Assembly (NCBI RefSeq): GCF_040403615.1
Contig: NZ_JBBAKG010000008.1
Coordinates: 46,737-110,736, forward strand
Direction: 5' to 3'
Source: Haliscomenobacter sp040403615
GTDB taxonomy: Bacteria; Bacteroidota; Bacteroidia; Chitinophagales; Saprospiraceae
Length of the DNA stretch: 64,000 bases
Below are positions 54,045 to 62,116 of this stretch, one piece after another. The number at the start of each line of letters is the position of its first letter. Positions within the stretch are counted from its first letter, which is position 1. The position numbers and the translations under genes were made by a program. Below the pieces are notes generated by a model. That model searched no databases. It saw only the letters and a list, made by a program, of their open reading frames with translations, and was not told the origin of the DNA.

Positions 54045-54740
54045 ATGCTGTACTCTGCATTTCTGTTGGGTATCCTGGGCAGTTTGCACTGCATTGGCAT
54101 GTGTGGCCCGATTGCCTTGGCGTTGCCTCGTTCCGGACCAAGTGGTTTGGCCGCAGCGGGAAGCGCCCTACTGTACAACACTGGCCGGATCATGACCTAC
54201 ATGATCCTGGGATTGATCATTGGCGCATTTGGCCGGGGATTGTTTTTGGCGGGTGTGCAAGCCTGGTTTTCGGTGCTGATTGGCATCTCCTTGTTGCTGG
54301 TTGCCCTGCTCTCTCTCAACATCGAATCTTACTTCAAACGGTTTCGTCTGGTGGCCATGTTGCACAACTGGGTTTCGCGCAGCATGGCCACGCTGTTGCA
54401 ACGCGAAGGCTGGCAAACTGCACTCAGCATTGGCGTACTCAATGGTTTGCTGCCCTGTGGGTTGGTTTACGTAGCCATTGCTGGGGCAGTACTGAGCGAT
54501 ACCTGGCTGCAAAGTGCCTTGTACATGGGTGCTTTCGGCGCAGGAACGCTCCCTTTGATGTTGGGTACAGCCCTAGCCGGACAATTCATCAGTTTGAATT
54601 GGCGGCAACGGCTCCGGCGCTTGAGTCCGATCTTATTGGGGCTTTTTGGTTTGTTTTTTATCGCTCGGGGCGTGAATTTTCACTTACCAGAAACCATGCG
54701 GTTTTGGGAAATTGGGCAGGAAGTGCCGATTTGCCATTGA
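54045..54740 (+). CDS. TauE/SafE-like membrane protein, probably copper-related, of the cco operon
   Basis: 231 aa, about six membrane helices. The N-terminus has LGILGSLHCIGMCGPIALAL, in which HCxxxCG is typical of the subfamily found next to cbb3 genes and linked to cytochrome or copper handling. A second glycine-rich half, NGLLPCGLVYVAIAGA, carries another Cys and indicates internal duplication. Starts 4 bp after ccoH. It may partly replace the absent CcoI in copper supply; that is inference. Confidence 0.82.
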   Translation: MLYSAFLLGILGSLHCIGMCGPIALALPRSGPSGLAAAGSALLYNTGRIMTYMILGLIIGAFGRGLFLAGVQAWFSVLIGISLLLVALLSLNIESYFKRFRLVAMLHNWVSRSMATLLQREGWQTALSIGVLNGLLPCGLVYVAIAGAVLSDTWLQSALYMGAFGAGTLPLMLGTALAGQFISLNWRQRLRRLSPILLGLFGLFFIARGVNFHLPETMRFWEIGQEVPICH

Positions 54741-54776
54741 TTTATTTTGCAAAATGCGCAGCAAAAACAACAGTCC

Positions 54777-54887
54777 CTAGCTGACTTCCACAATCAAGCG
54801 CTGATACCGGATCAGAGCTGGGCTTCCAGCATCTTTCCCTTCTACAATGAGGTGAATGGTTTCCCCTTTTTTAGCAGTTTTAGGAAT
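54777..54887 (-). pseudogene. C-terminal remnant of a DUF1593-like (nucleoside hydrolase-type) protein
   Basis: A 36-codon minus-strand stretch ending in TAG reads IPKTAKKGETIHLIVEGK and then DAGSPALIRYQRLIVEV. This resembles the conserved end of DUF1593 proteins, in which AKKGdtIHlI and GsP.ltRY.RvIv are typical. No start codon and an in-frame stop not far upstream show that the rest is gone. It fills much of the 220-bp space between the cco operon and rfbB. Confidence 0.55.
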
Positions 54888-54960
54888 ATTTAAAAGACAC
54901 AAGCCTTTGCAAGGTTTTAAGCACCAGTATTAAAGACAAGTACTTTCAAATAAATTCTTT

Positions 54961-56022
54961 CTACTTCCGATCCTCATAATGCCCCGCATAATACTGCTGG
55001 TAAGCGCCCGAAGTAACCGCTTCCAGCCAATCCGTATGCTCAAGGTACCACTGTGCGGTACGCTTGAGGCCATCTTCAGGGCCTACCGATGGTTCCCAGT
55101 TTAGGGCATTTTTCAGTTTGGTGGCGTCGATGGCGTAGCGGCGGTCGTGTCCGGGGCGGTCTTTCACAAAAGTGATCAACTCACGAGAAGTACCTACGCT
55201 TTGTCCCAACAACTCATCCATGACATCGCAGAGGTAATGCACCAAATCGATGTTGCGGCGCTCGTTGTTGCCTCCTATATTGTAGGTTTCGCCAATCACA
55301 CCCTGGTGGTAAATCAGGTCAATGGCCGCAGCGTGGTCTTCTACCCAAAGCCAGTCCCGAGTGTACAATCCGTCGCCGTATACCGGCAAAGGCTTCTTGT
55401 TGCGGATATTGTTGATGATCAGGGGAATAAGTTTTTCAGGAAACTGATAAGGGCCGTAGTTGTTCGAGCAATTGGAGACCAGGATCGGCAAATCAAAGGT
55501 GTGGAAATAAGCCCGTACCAACATGTCGGAGCCCGCTTTGGAAGCCGAGTATGGTGAACGTGGGTCGTAAGCTGTTTCTTCCGTAAAAAATCCGGTTTCA
55601 CCCAATGAACCATAAACTTCATCGGTAGAAATGTGGTAAAAACGCTTGTTGCTGCGGTCTGTCCAATTGGATTTGGCCAGATTAAGCAAATTCAATGTAC
55701 CCAGGATGTTGGTTTCTACAAAGGCCATCGGGTTGCTGATGGAGCGGTCTACATGTGACTCGGCGGCCAGGTGAATGACCCCATCGAATTGGTATTCGTC
55801 AAACAGGCCTTGGATTAATTCCTGATCGCGAATATCGCCCTTGCAAAACACATAATTGGGCTCGTTTTCAACATCGGTAATATTGGTCAGGTTTCCGGCG
55901 TAGGTCAGCAAGTCCAGGTTGACAATGCGGTATTGCGGATAGTTTTTTACCATCCTTTTTACCAGGTGCGTACCAATGAAACCGGCACCGCCGGTGATGA
56001 GGATGTTCTGGGTATATTGCAT
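54961..56022 (-). CDS. rfbB: dTDP-glucose 4,6-dehydratase
   Basis: 353 aa. Extended SDR fold with the NAD-binding motif ILITGGAGFIGTHLV, HLAAESHVDRSI, catalytic region STDEVYGSLGE and YSASKAGSD (Tyr-x-x-x-Lys). It has the usual family length. It converts dTDP-glucose to dTDP-4-keto-6-deoxyglucose for rhamnose and other deoxysugars of surface polysaccharides. rfbA, rfbC and rfbD are not adjacent. It lies downstream of a UXS-like gene on the same strand, separated by an inverted repeat. Confidence 0.95.
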   Translation of the reverse strand: MQYTQNILITGGAGFIGTHLVKRMVKNYPQYRIVNLDLLTYAGNLTNITDVENEPNYVFCKGDIRDQELIQGLFDEYQFDGVIHLAAESHVDRSISNPMAFVETNILGTLNLLNLAKSNWTDRSNKRFYHISTDEVYGSLGETGFFTEETAYDPRSPYSASKAGSDMLVRAYFHTFDLPILVSNCSNNYGPYQFPEKLIPLIINNIRNKKPLPVYGDGLYTRDWLWVEDHAAAIDLIYHQGVIGETYNIGGNNERRNIDLVHYLCDVMDELLGQSVGTSRELITFVKDRPGHDRRYAIDATKLKNALNWEPSVGPEDGLKRTAQWYLEHTDWLEAVTSGAYQQYYAGHYEDRK

Positions 56023-56039
56023 GGTGATGCTTTTTGGGT

Positions 56040-56125
56040 TTTAGGTTTTAAGTTCTGTGTTTTGGGTTGCACGCCATGTTGAACAATTGGTAAAATTGTG
56101 TGCAACCCAAAACTTAAAACCTAAA
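56040..56125. repeat. 86-bp inverted repeat between rfbB and the UXS-like gene
   Basis: TTTAGGTTTTAAGTT (56040) and TTTTGGGTTGCAC on the left pair with GTGCAACCCAAAA and CTTAAAACCTAAA on the right; the left arm has a 7-nt insertion relative to the right. It is related in wording to the repeat at 51935-52018. It separates two genes of the same strand and may attenuate transcription. Confidence 0.7.
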
Positions 56126-56131
56126 TCCAAT

Positions 56132-57070
56132 CTATTTTACTGCTTCTTTGAAATATTCGTAAGTGCGCAACAAACCTTCGGCACGGGGTACTTTTGGATC
56201 CCAGCCCAGGATAGCGCGTGCTTTGGTGATGTCGGGTTGGCGTACCTTGGGGTCGTCTTCGGGCAATGGCCGATAGTCGATGTAAGCATCAGGGTTGTTG
56301 ACCAAAGCCAGAATCTCCTGCGCAAATTGCAAGATGGTACACTCATCCGGGTTGCCGATGTTTACGGGTCTGGTGTAATCGCTCAACAACAGGCGATAGA
56401 TGCCTTCTACCAGATCGTCCACATAACAGAATGAGCGGGTTTGAGATCCGTCTCCAAACACAGTAAGTCCTTCTCCACGAATGGCTTGCGAAAAGAACGC
56501 TGGCAATACCCGACCGTCTTCTACCCGCATGCGAGGGCCATAGGTATTGAAAATTCGAATGATGCGGGTATCCACCTTGTGAAAAGTATGGTAGGCCATG
56601 GTGATGGCTTCCAAAAAGCGTTTTGCTTCATCGTACACCCCACGTGGGCCAATGGGGTTTACGTTGCCCCAATACTCTTCTGATTGGGGATGTTCCAGTG
56701 GGTCACCGTATACTTCTGAAGTAGAAGCAACCAAAATGCGGGCATTTTTTTCACGCGCCAATCCTAGCAAATTGTGTGTACCCAAAGCGCCAACCTTGAG
56801 GGTCTGGATCGGCATTTTGAGGTAATCAATCGGACTTGCTGGAGATGCGAAATGCAAAATATAGTCGATTTTGCCGGGAACATGCACAAATTTGGTGATG
56901 TCGTGGTGGTAATATTCAAACTCTTTGAGCGGGAATAAATGCTCGATATTTTGAATGTTTCCGGTCAGAAGGTTGTCCATCCCAATGACTTGGTAACCTT
57001 CTTTAATAAATCGATCGCTGAGGTGGGAGCCCAGAAACCCAGCGGCGCCAGTAATCAGTATTCTTTTCAC
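56132..57070 (-). CDS. NAD-dependent sugar-nucleotide decarboxylase/epimerase (UDP-glucuronate decarboxylase-like)
   Basis: 312 aa with a GTG start (no ATG is available before the conserved N-terminus KRILITGAAGFLGSHLSD). Extended SDR with HFASPASPIDYL, STSEVYGDPLEHPQ, GVYDEAKRFLEA (catalytic Tyr-x-x-x-Lys) and GPRMRVEDGRVLPAF, the pattern of UXS enzymes, which make UDP-xylose from UDP-glucuronate. It probably feeds an exopolysaccharide or LPS pathway with rfbB. A possible -7 element (TATATTTG, minus strand) lies at 57104-57111. Confidence 0.9.
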   Translation of the reverse strand: MKRILITGAAGFLGSHLSDRFIKEGYQVIGMDNLLTGNIQNIEHLFPLKEFEYYHHDITKFVHVPGKIDYILHFASPASPIDYLKMPIQTLKVGALGTHNLLGLAREKNARILVASTSEVYGDPLEHPQSEEYWGNVNPIGPRGVYDEAKRFLEAITMAYHTFHKVDTRIIRIFNTYGPRMRVEDGRVLPAFFSQAIRGEGLTVFGDGSQTRSFCYVDDLVEGIYRLLLSDYTRPVNIGNPDECTILQFAQEILALVNNPDAYIDYRPLPEDDPKVRQPDITKARAILGWDPKVPRAEGLLRTYEYFKEAVK

Positions 57071-57164
57071 AGGTAAAATTTTTTCATTCGATTAAAAGTT
57101 ATACAAATATACTATATGTTGTTTGGTTTACATAAATATTTTTAGTAAAGACCAGCATAAAGTA

Positions 57165-57172
57165 TAGATTTG
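57165..57172 (+). promoter_or_regulatory. Possible -7 element of the following outer-membrane protein gene
   Basis: TAGATTTG fits TAnnTTTG and lies 20 nt upstream of the ATG at 57193. No TTG was found at -33. Confidence 0.35.
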
Positions 57173-57192
57173 CTTCTACAAAAAGCAGTGCG

Positions 57193-57948
57193 ATGATGAA
57201 ATCAAGACTTGCCTTGTGCATTCTATTTGGCTGGTGGGTGGGTTTGTTCGCCCAAAAACCACAATCTGAACCACAAGGCGTCCTACTGTCCAAATTCACT
57301 TATGGCGCTCAATTGCCAGTAGGATCACTTCAGAAACGTTTTGGTTCAAATTTCATTGCAGGCGGAGGCATAGATTGGCAGTGGGGAAAGCAAAATTGGG
57401 TGGTTGGAATTGACGCGCAATACCTGTTTGGCAATCAGGTAAAAGAAGATCCGCTTGCTGGCTTGCGCACCAAAGAAGGCTACATCATTGGCAATGACCG
57501 CGAAGTGGCCGACATTAATCTGCGTGAAAGAGGTTTTTATTTTGGCCTCAGCGCTGGAAAAGTATTTTCAGTGAGCAGCAAAGCTTCACCCCGGGCCGGT
57601 TTTCGAATCAATCTGGGAGCAGGTTTGTTGCAACACAAAATTCGGATTCAGGATGATCCATTGCGCACCGTTGCACAATTGACGGGTGAATACAAAAAAG
57701 GGTACGACCGCCTGAGCAATGGCCTGGCTTTTCAGCAGTATTTTGGCTATCAAGCCATGAGCAAAGATCGGCGCAGCAACTTCATGGCTGGACTGGAGTT
57801 TTTCCAGGGGCTTACCCGTTCCCGCAGGAGTTTTGATTTTACCACCCAAAGCAAATTCACCCAATTGCACCTCAGCGTGTTGGTCGGGGTGCGGGTTGGT
57901 TGGATCCTTCCTTTCTACGCCGATAAAGCTGAAGAAATCTACTACTAG
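57193..57948 (+). CDS. Hypothetical outer-membrane beta-barrel protein
   Basis: 251 aa with a signal peptide (LALCILFGWWVGLFAQ). The mature part alternates hydrophobic and polar residues in strands ending in aromatic residues (for example NWVVGIDAQYLFGN, FYFGLSAGKVF, LSVLVGVRVGWILPFY), as expected for an eight- to ten-stranded barrel. It is followed directly by kdtA on the same strand (21 bp), so it may be an envelope protein co-expressed with LPS synthesis. Function unknown. Confidence 0.7.
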   Translation: MMKSRLALCILFGWWVGLFAQKPQSEPQGVLLSKFTYGAQLPVGSLQKRFGSNFIAGGGIDWQWGKQNWVVGIDAQYLFGNQVKEDPLAGLRTKEGYIIGNDREVADINLRERGFYFGLSAGKVFSVSSKASPRAGFRINLGAGLLQHKIRIQDDPLRTVAQLTGEYKKGYDRLSNGLAFQQYFGYQAMSKDRRSNFMAGLEFFQGLTRSRRSFDFTTQSKFTQLHLSVLVGVRVGWILPFYADKAEEIYY

Positions 57949-57969
57949 CGCCTTTCAAACCCAAACCCT

Positions 57970-59238
57970 ATGCATAGGTTGTACTCCCTGGGTATTCATA
58001 TTTACCTTCTATTTATTCGATTGGCGGCATCCTTTCACCCCAAAGCAAAATTGTGGTGGGAAGGGCGCATCAACTGGGAAACAAGACTGAATGAAGCCCT
58101 GGCAGAAAAGCGCAAACCAAATCAAACCACCATTTGGGTGCACAGCGCCTCTTTAGGTGAATTTGAACAAGGCAGGCCCTTGATGGAGTCCATCAAAAAA
58201 GAGCATCCCGATGTCTTCATTTTGCTGACTTTTTTTTCTCCCTCGGGCTACGAAATTCGCAAGAATTACCCCAACGCAGATCTGGTGGTGTATCTGCCCG
58301 CAGATTTAAAGCGCAATGCGCGAAAGTTCATCCAAATCGTTCGGCCTCATCTGGCGATTTTTGTCAAATACGAATTTTGGTACAACTACTTGCAAGAACT
58401 GCAATTGCAACAAGTGCCGATTTGGCTCATTGCAGCCTTGTTTCGGCCACAGCAACCCTTTTTTCGCGCCGGGGGTGCTTGGTACTTAAAAATACTGCAG
58501 GGGTTTGATCATTTCTTTGTGCAAAACCAGGATTCAGCCGACTTACTCCAACGATTTGGCCTGAACCAATACACCATTGCCGGCGATCCCCGTGTAGATC
58601 GGGTATTGCAGATCGCTGCCGAGGCCAAACAATTCCCGCTGGTGGAGGCATTTAAACAAGAAGATCAGGTATTCATGGTCGGAAGTTCCTGGGAGCCAGA
58701 TGAAGCAGTATTGGCATTGTTTTGGAAAGAACTTGCCCTGGTCAACAACTGGAAATTGATCATTGCAGCCCACGAAATTACCGAAAGTCACCTGAGTCTG
58801 ATAGAGGCAAAATTTGGTACACAATCCGTTCGATATTCCAAATTGGAGGCTGCAAATCACTTTGAATATACAGTCTTGATCATCGACAACATCGGCATGC
58901 TTTCGGCTTTGTACCGCTACGCTGATCTGGCTTACATCGGTGGAGGTTTTGGCAGTGGCATCCACAATATACTGGAGCCCATGGCTTTTGGGTTGCCGGT
59001 AATTTTTGGTCCGAAATACCAGAAATTCACCGAGGCGGTTGCTGTTTTGGAGTTGGGTGGGGCCAAAACAATCCAATCTTCGACTGATTTAATTCAGTCA
59101 TTCCGTGACTTTACAGATCCAGCAAACAAGGCAAAAGCCTCGGCAGCAGTATCGAATTACATGCAGCAAAATCGGGGTGCTACTGGAAAAATCATGGCCC
59201 GTTTAAAAGAACAATTCCCTCATTTGCTAAGTAAGTAA
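57970..59238 (+). CDS. kdtA: 3-deoxy-D-manno-octulosonic acid transferase
   Basis: 422 aa. An N-terminal membrane-anchoring helix (YSLGIHIYLLFIRLAA) is followed by the KdtA/WaaA GT-B fold, with IWVHSASLGEFEQGRP (near 55-70), AIFVKYEFWYNYL, a nucleotide-sugar site around VGSSWEPDE and IGGGFGSGIHNILEP near 315-330. It adds Kdo to lipid A in LPS biosynthesis at the inner membrane. It precedes an ADP-heptose-synthesis-type kinase, consistent with LPS core assembly. Confidence 0.95.
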   Translation: MHRLYSLGIHIYLLFIRLAASFHPKAKLWWEGRINWETRLNEALAEKRKPNQTTIWVHSASLGEFEQGRPLMESIKKEHPDVFILLTFFSPSGYEIRKNYPNADLVVYLPADLKRNARKFIQIVRPHLAIFVKYEFWYNYLQELQLQQVPIWLIAALFRPQQPFFRAGGAWYLKILQGFDHFFVQNQDSADLLQRFGLNQYTIAGDPRVDRVLQIAAEAKQFPLVEAFKQEDQVFMVGSSWEPDEAVLALFWKELALVNNWKLIIAAHEITESHLSLIEAKFGTQSVRYSKLEAANHFEYTVLIIDNIGMLSALYRYADLAYIGGGFGSGIHNILEPMAFGLPVIFGPKYQKFTEAVAVLELGGAKTIQSSTDLIQSFRDFTDPANKAKASAAVSNYMQQNRGATGKIMARLKEQFPHLLSK

Positions 59239-59256
59239 TTTTTTGCGTCATACTAA
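59238..59256. repeat. Copy 2 of a shared 19-bp motif (ATTTTTTGCGTCATACTAA)
   Basis: Begins at the last base of the kdtA stop codon, 24 nt ahead of the following kinase start. Identical to 32609-32627. Confidence 0.5.
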
Positions 59257-59279
59257 GTGTTGAAAAACAGCTGCATACA

Positions 59280-60421
59280 ATGGTTAATTTTGAATCGTTT
59301 AATGAAGTCAATGTACTGATCATCGGAGATGTGATGATCGATCGGTATTTGCGCGGAAATGTGACCCGTATTTCCCCTGAGGCACCCGTTCCGGTAGTCA
59401 ACTTGACCGGAGAAGACTTGCGTTTGGGTGGTGCGGCCAATGTTGCCCTGAATGTTCGGGCTTTGGGGGCTACGCCAATTCTGTGCAGCGTGGTGGGCGC
59501 CGATGAAGACGGACAAACTTTTTGCAAGCTCCTACCCGAATACGGCATCAGCAACAAGTACATTTTTCAATCAAAAAATCGCCGCAGCACGGTTAAAGCC
59601 CGGGTAATGGCTGGCGCACAGCACCTTTTGCGCCTTGATCAGGAAGACACCCACGATCTGGATGATATGGAGGCACAACAATTGCTGAAAATCATTAATG
59701 AAGCACTCGAAACCCTGGAAATTCACGTGATTCTTTTTCAGGATTACAACAAAGGCGTTTTGTGTACCCGGGTGATCAATGAAGTCATTCAGGAATCCGT
59801 CAAACGCAACATCCCAACAGCAGTAGACCCCAAGTTCAACAATTTTTGGGCGTACAANNNNNNNNNNNNNNNNNNNNNNNNNNNNNNNNNNNNNNNNNNN
59901 NNNNNNNNNNNNNNNNNNNNNNNNNNNNNNNNNNNNNNNNNNNNNNNNNNNNNNNNNAACGCAACATCCCAACAGCAGTAGACCCCAAGTTCAACAATTT
60001 TTGGGCGTACAAACAAATTACGCTTTTCAAACCCAATCTCAAAGAAATTCAGGCACAAGCGCCAATGCCCGTGCAGGCTACCCTACCCTCTTTACAAGAT
60101 GCAACGCAATATATTCGGAGTCAATTGGGCAACCAGCACACCTTGATTACCTTATCGGAAAAAGGGCTCTTTTGGGCAGCGGAAGGCAATACTGGTAAAA
60201 TATTTCCAACTGTACCTCGCGCGGTAGCCGATGTATGTGGCGCCGGCGATACCGTGATCAGCATCGTTGCGCTGGGTTTGGGCTTGCACCTCGATCTGGA
60301 AGAGATTGCCGTTTTGGCCAATTTAGCGGGTGGCCAGGTTTGTGAAAAAGTAGGGGTGGTGCCAGTTGACAAAGCGCAGTTGCGACAAGAGTTCGAAGAT
60401 ATTTTGGGGACAAAAGTGTAA
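59280..60421 (+). CDS. RfaE1/HldE-type carbohydrate kinase, split by a false assembly gap
   Basis: The true protein should be 328 aa. It is a PfkB-family kinase with VLIIGDVMIDRYLRGNVTR (substrate site) and GGAANVALNVRALG in the N-terminal half, and the catalytic motif DVCGAGDTVISIVAL after the gap. It resembles the D-glycero-D-manno-heptose-7-phosphate kinase domain of HldE (RfaE1), an ADP-heptose precursor enzyme; the adenylyltransferase domain is absent. Bases 59803-59857 recur exactly at 59958-60012, so the 100 N plus one copy are artefactual; removing 155 bp restores one frame. Confidence 0.9.
59803..59857 (+). repeat. 55-bp duplicated contig end, left copy
   Basis: Identical base for base to 59958-60012, on the other side of the N run. 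This is an unmerged overlap of two contig ends rather than biological repetition. Confidence 0.93.
59858..59957. other. Assembly gap of 100 N (false gap)
   Basis: Placeholder run of 100 N between two copies of the same 55 bp. The real distance is probably negative (a 55-bp overlap). Confidence 0.95.
59958..60012 (+). repeat. 55-bp duplicated contig end, right copy
   Basis: Right-hand copy of 59803-59857; the gene continues normally from here in the correct frame. Confidence 0.93.
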
Positions 60422-60531
60422 GAGTAGAGGTGAACGTGCCAGAAAAAAAGGTAATTTTATGGTTCAACTGTGCCCTAAGTAGTGGGGCAAAATGAAGGCT
60501 TATTTTTTTCGCCCCTAAAAGTTGTCACGAC

Positions 60532-62112
60532 ATGATTTGGAGACACCTATTAATTTCGCTGGGCTTTTTTTTCACCAATCAGTGGGTTCTCAATGGGCAG
60601 AGCAGAACGCTGGAAGTTTGCATCGACAGCATTATTACCTTTCGCGCTGCAGATTTTGCTTGCCCAGGCACCCGCATTTCAGAATTTAGAGTCAGCCAAC
60701 CCATGCTGATCAAAAAATTCAAGACCGACAGTTTCCAGATTCAATTTAATTCAACTGGGTTGTTTTACATTTATGCACTTTGTAGCGACGGCACCCAAAA
60801 CGCCTATAAAGTAAGCGTAAACGAATGCTCATCAGCTCAATGTGGTGGTCAAAACTTGGTGCCAAATCCCGGTTTTGAACAGTATGTGGAATGCCCGGAA
60901 AAAAAGTACATTGCTGGGTACATAAAAGGATGGAACAGTCTTCAACTCAATTACTATCAGAACCAGGTTGTTTCAGATTATTTTAATCTCAAATGTCAAA
61001 TTAGCAATGGTTTGTACTTTGAGATGCCTCGTGATAATCCGCCACGCAGTGGAGATGGTATGTTGGGTGCTTTCCAATTCAAGTTTCAGGTGTATACGGT
61101 TATTTGGGATACCACAGGGCGCCTAAACAAAGGGTATTTGTACTGCAAATTGGAGCAAGCTTTGGAAATTGGAAAAACCTATTCCCTGAAATTCTACACC
61201 AAATATGCCCTATCAAGACAATTTCGCAACGGCAATATTGATCGGGTTGGAGCAGTGCTTTCAGTGCAAAATCCTGATCAACTTTTTTTAAACAATGGTC
61301 CCAATTCCAGTTACATCGGGCCAGCTCCAATTGTAGAAACCAAGCTGGGAAAAAACCTTACAGATTCTACTTTTTGGGTTCCGATTACCCGCACATTTGT
61401 AGCCGACAAACCTTACCAGTATTTAACCCTGGGCCATTTTAGTGCGCTTGATGAAAATACCATTAAAAACTTTTTCGGAGGATCTAATGCCTACAACGCC
61501 TATTACCTGTTTGATGATGTGACCTTGCAACAGGTAAATGAACCAGTCATACTCCCAAGTATAATCGACAGGGTTTGCCATCCAATGGATACTGGTTGGG
61601 TCATCAAAAAGCTAAATTGTAATTTTACCCAACAAATTCATCGCGTTTATAGCCTACTTCCTGATACTACGAAATTGTATCAATTCAACTGCAACACCTT
61701 GGATACAGGTCTGTTTTACACAACCCTCCGCACAGCCGAAGGTTGCGACAGCGTCCTGGCAATCCGAAAATACAATTGTGATACTGTTACAACTAAACCC
61801 AAAGACAAAAAATTGAATGTATTCATCCCAAATGTTTTTTCACCTGATCAAGATGGAATCAACGATAGACTTTCCATTTTCGTCAACGTCCCTAATTTGA
61901 AAGTCTATAGTTTTGCTATTTATAGCCACTTGAGTCAACGGGTGTTTTTTCGGGAAAACTTTGACCTCACATATGATGATTTTTTGGGCTGGGATGGCTA
62001 TTTCCCCAAAGGTGATCCTGCCCCACAAGGAACCTATATCTGGGTGATGAGCTACCAAGATTTGGAAGGAAATTCACAGTTGAAAAGGGGAACTGTTTCG
62101 CTGATGCGCTGA
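60532..62112 (+). CDS. Secreted protein with T9SS type B (gliding-motility-type) sorting domain
   Basis: 526 aa. There is an N-terminal signal (LLISLGFFFTNQWVLNGQS). The central region (about 100-350) is beta-rich and begins LVPNPGFEQYVECPEKK, a carbohydrate-binding-module-like start seen in many secreted Bacteroidota proteins. The C-terminus is a type B sorting domain (IPNVFSPDQDGINDRLSIFV, then FLGWDGYFPKGDPAPQGTYI), which directs export by the type IX system. Several Cys pairs suggest disulfides. Its ligand is unknown. Transcribed alone. Confidence 0.88.
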   Translation: MIWRHLLISLGFFFTNQWVLNGQSRTLEVCIDSIITFRAADFACPGTRISEFRVSQPMLIKKFKTDSFQIQFNSTGLFYIYALCSDGTQNAYKVSVNECSSAQCGGQNLVPNPGFEQYVECPEKKYIAGYIKGWNSLQLNYYQNQVVSDYFNLKCQISNGLYFEMPRDNPPRSGDGMLGAFQFKFQVYTVIWDTTGRLNKGYLYCKLEQALEIGKTYSLKFYTKYALSRQFRNGNIDRVGAVLSVQNPDQLFLNNGPNSSYIGPAPIVETKLGKNLTDSTFWVPITRTFVADKPYQYLTLGHFSALDENTIKNFFGGSNAYNAYYLFDDVTLQQVNEPVILPSIIDRVCHPMDTGWVIKKLNCNFTQQIHRVYSLLPDTTKLYQFNCNTLDTGLFYTTLRTAEGCDSVLAIRKYNCDTVTTKPKDKKLNVFIPNVFSPDQDGINDRLSIFVNVPNLKVYSFAIYSHLSQRVFFRENFDLTYDDFLGWDGYFPKGDPAPQGTYIWVMSYQDLEGNSQLKRGTVSLMR

Positions 62113-62116
62113 ATAT

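Noticed and set aside
59846..60421. Separate gene beginning inside the N run
   Set aside because: It is the 3' part of the RfaE1-like kinase; the apparent new start is produced by the N run and the duplicated 55 bp.
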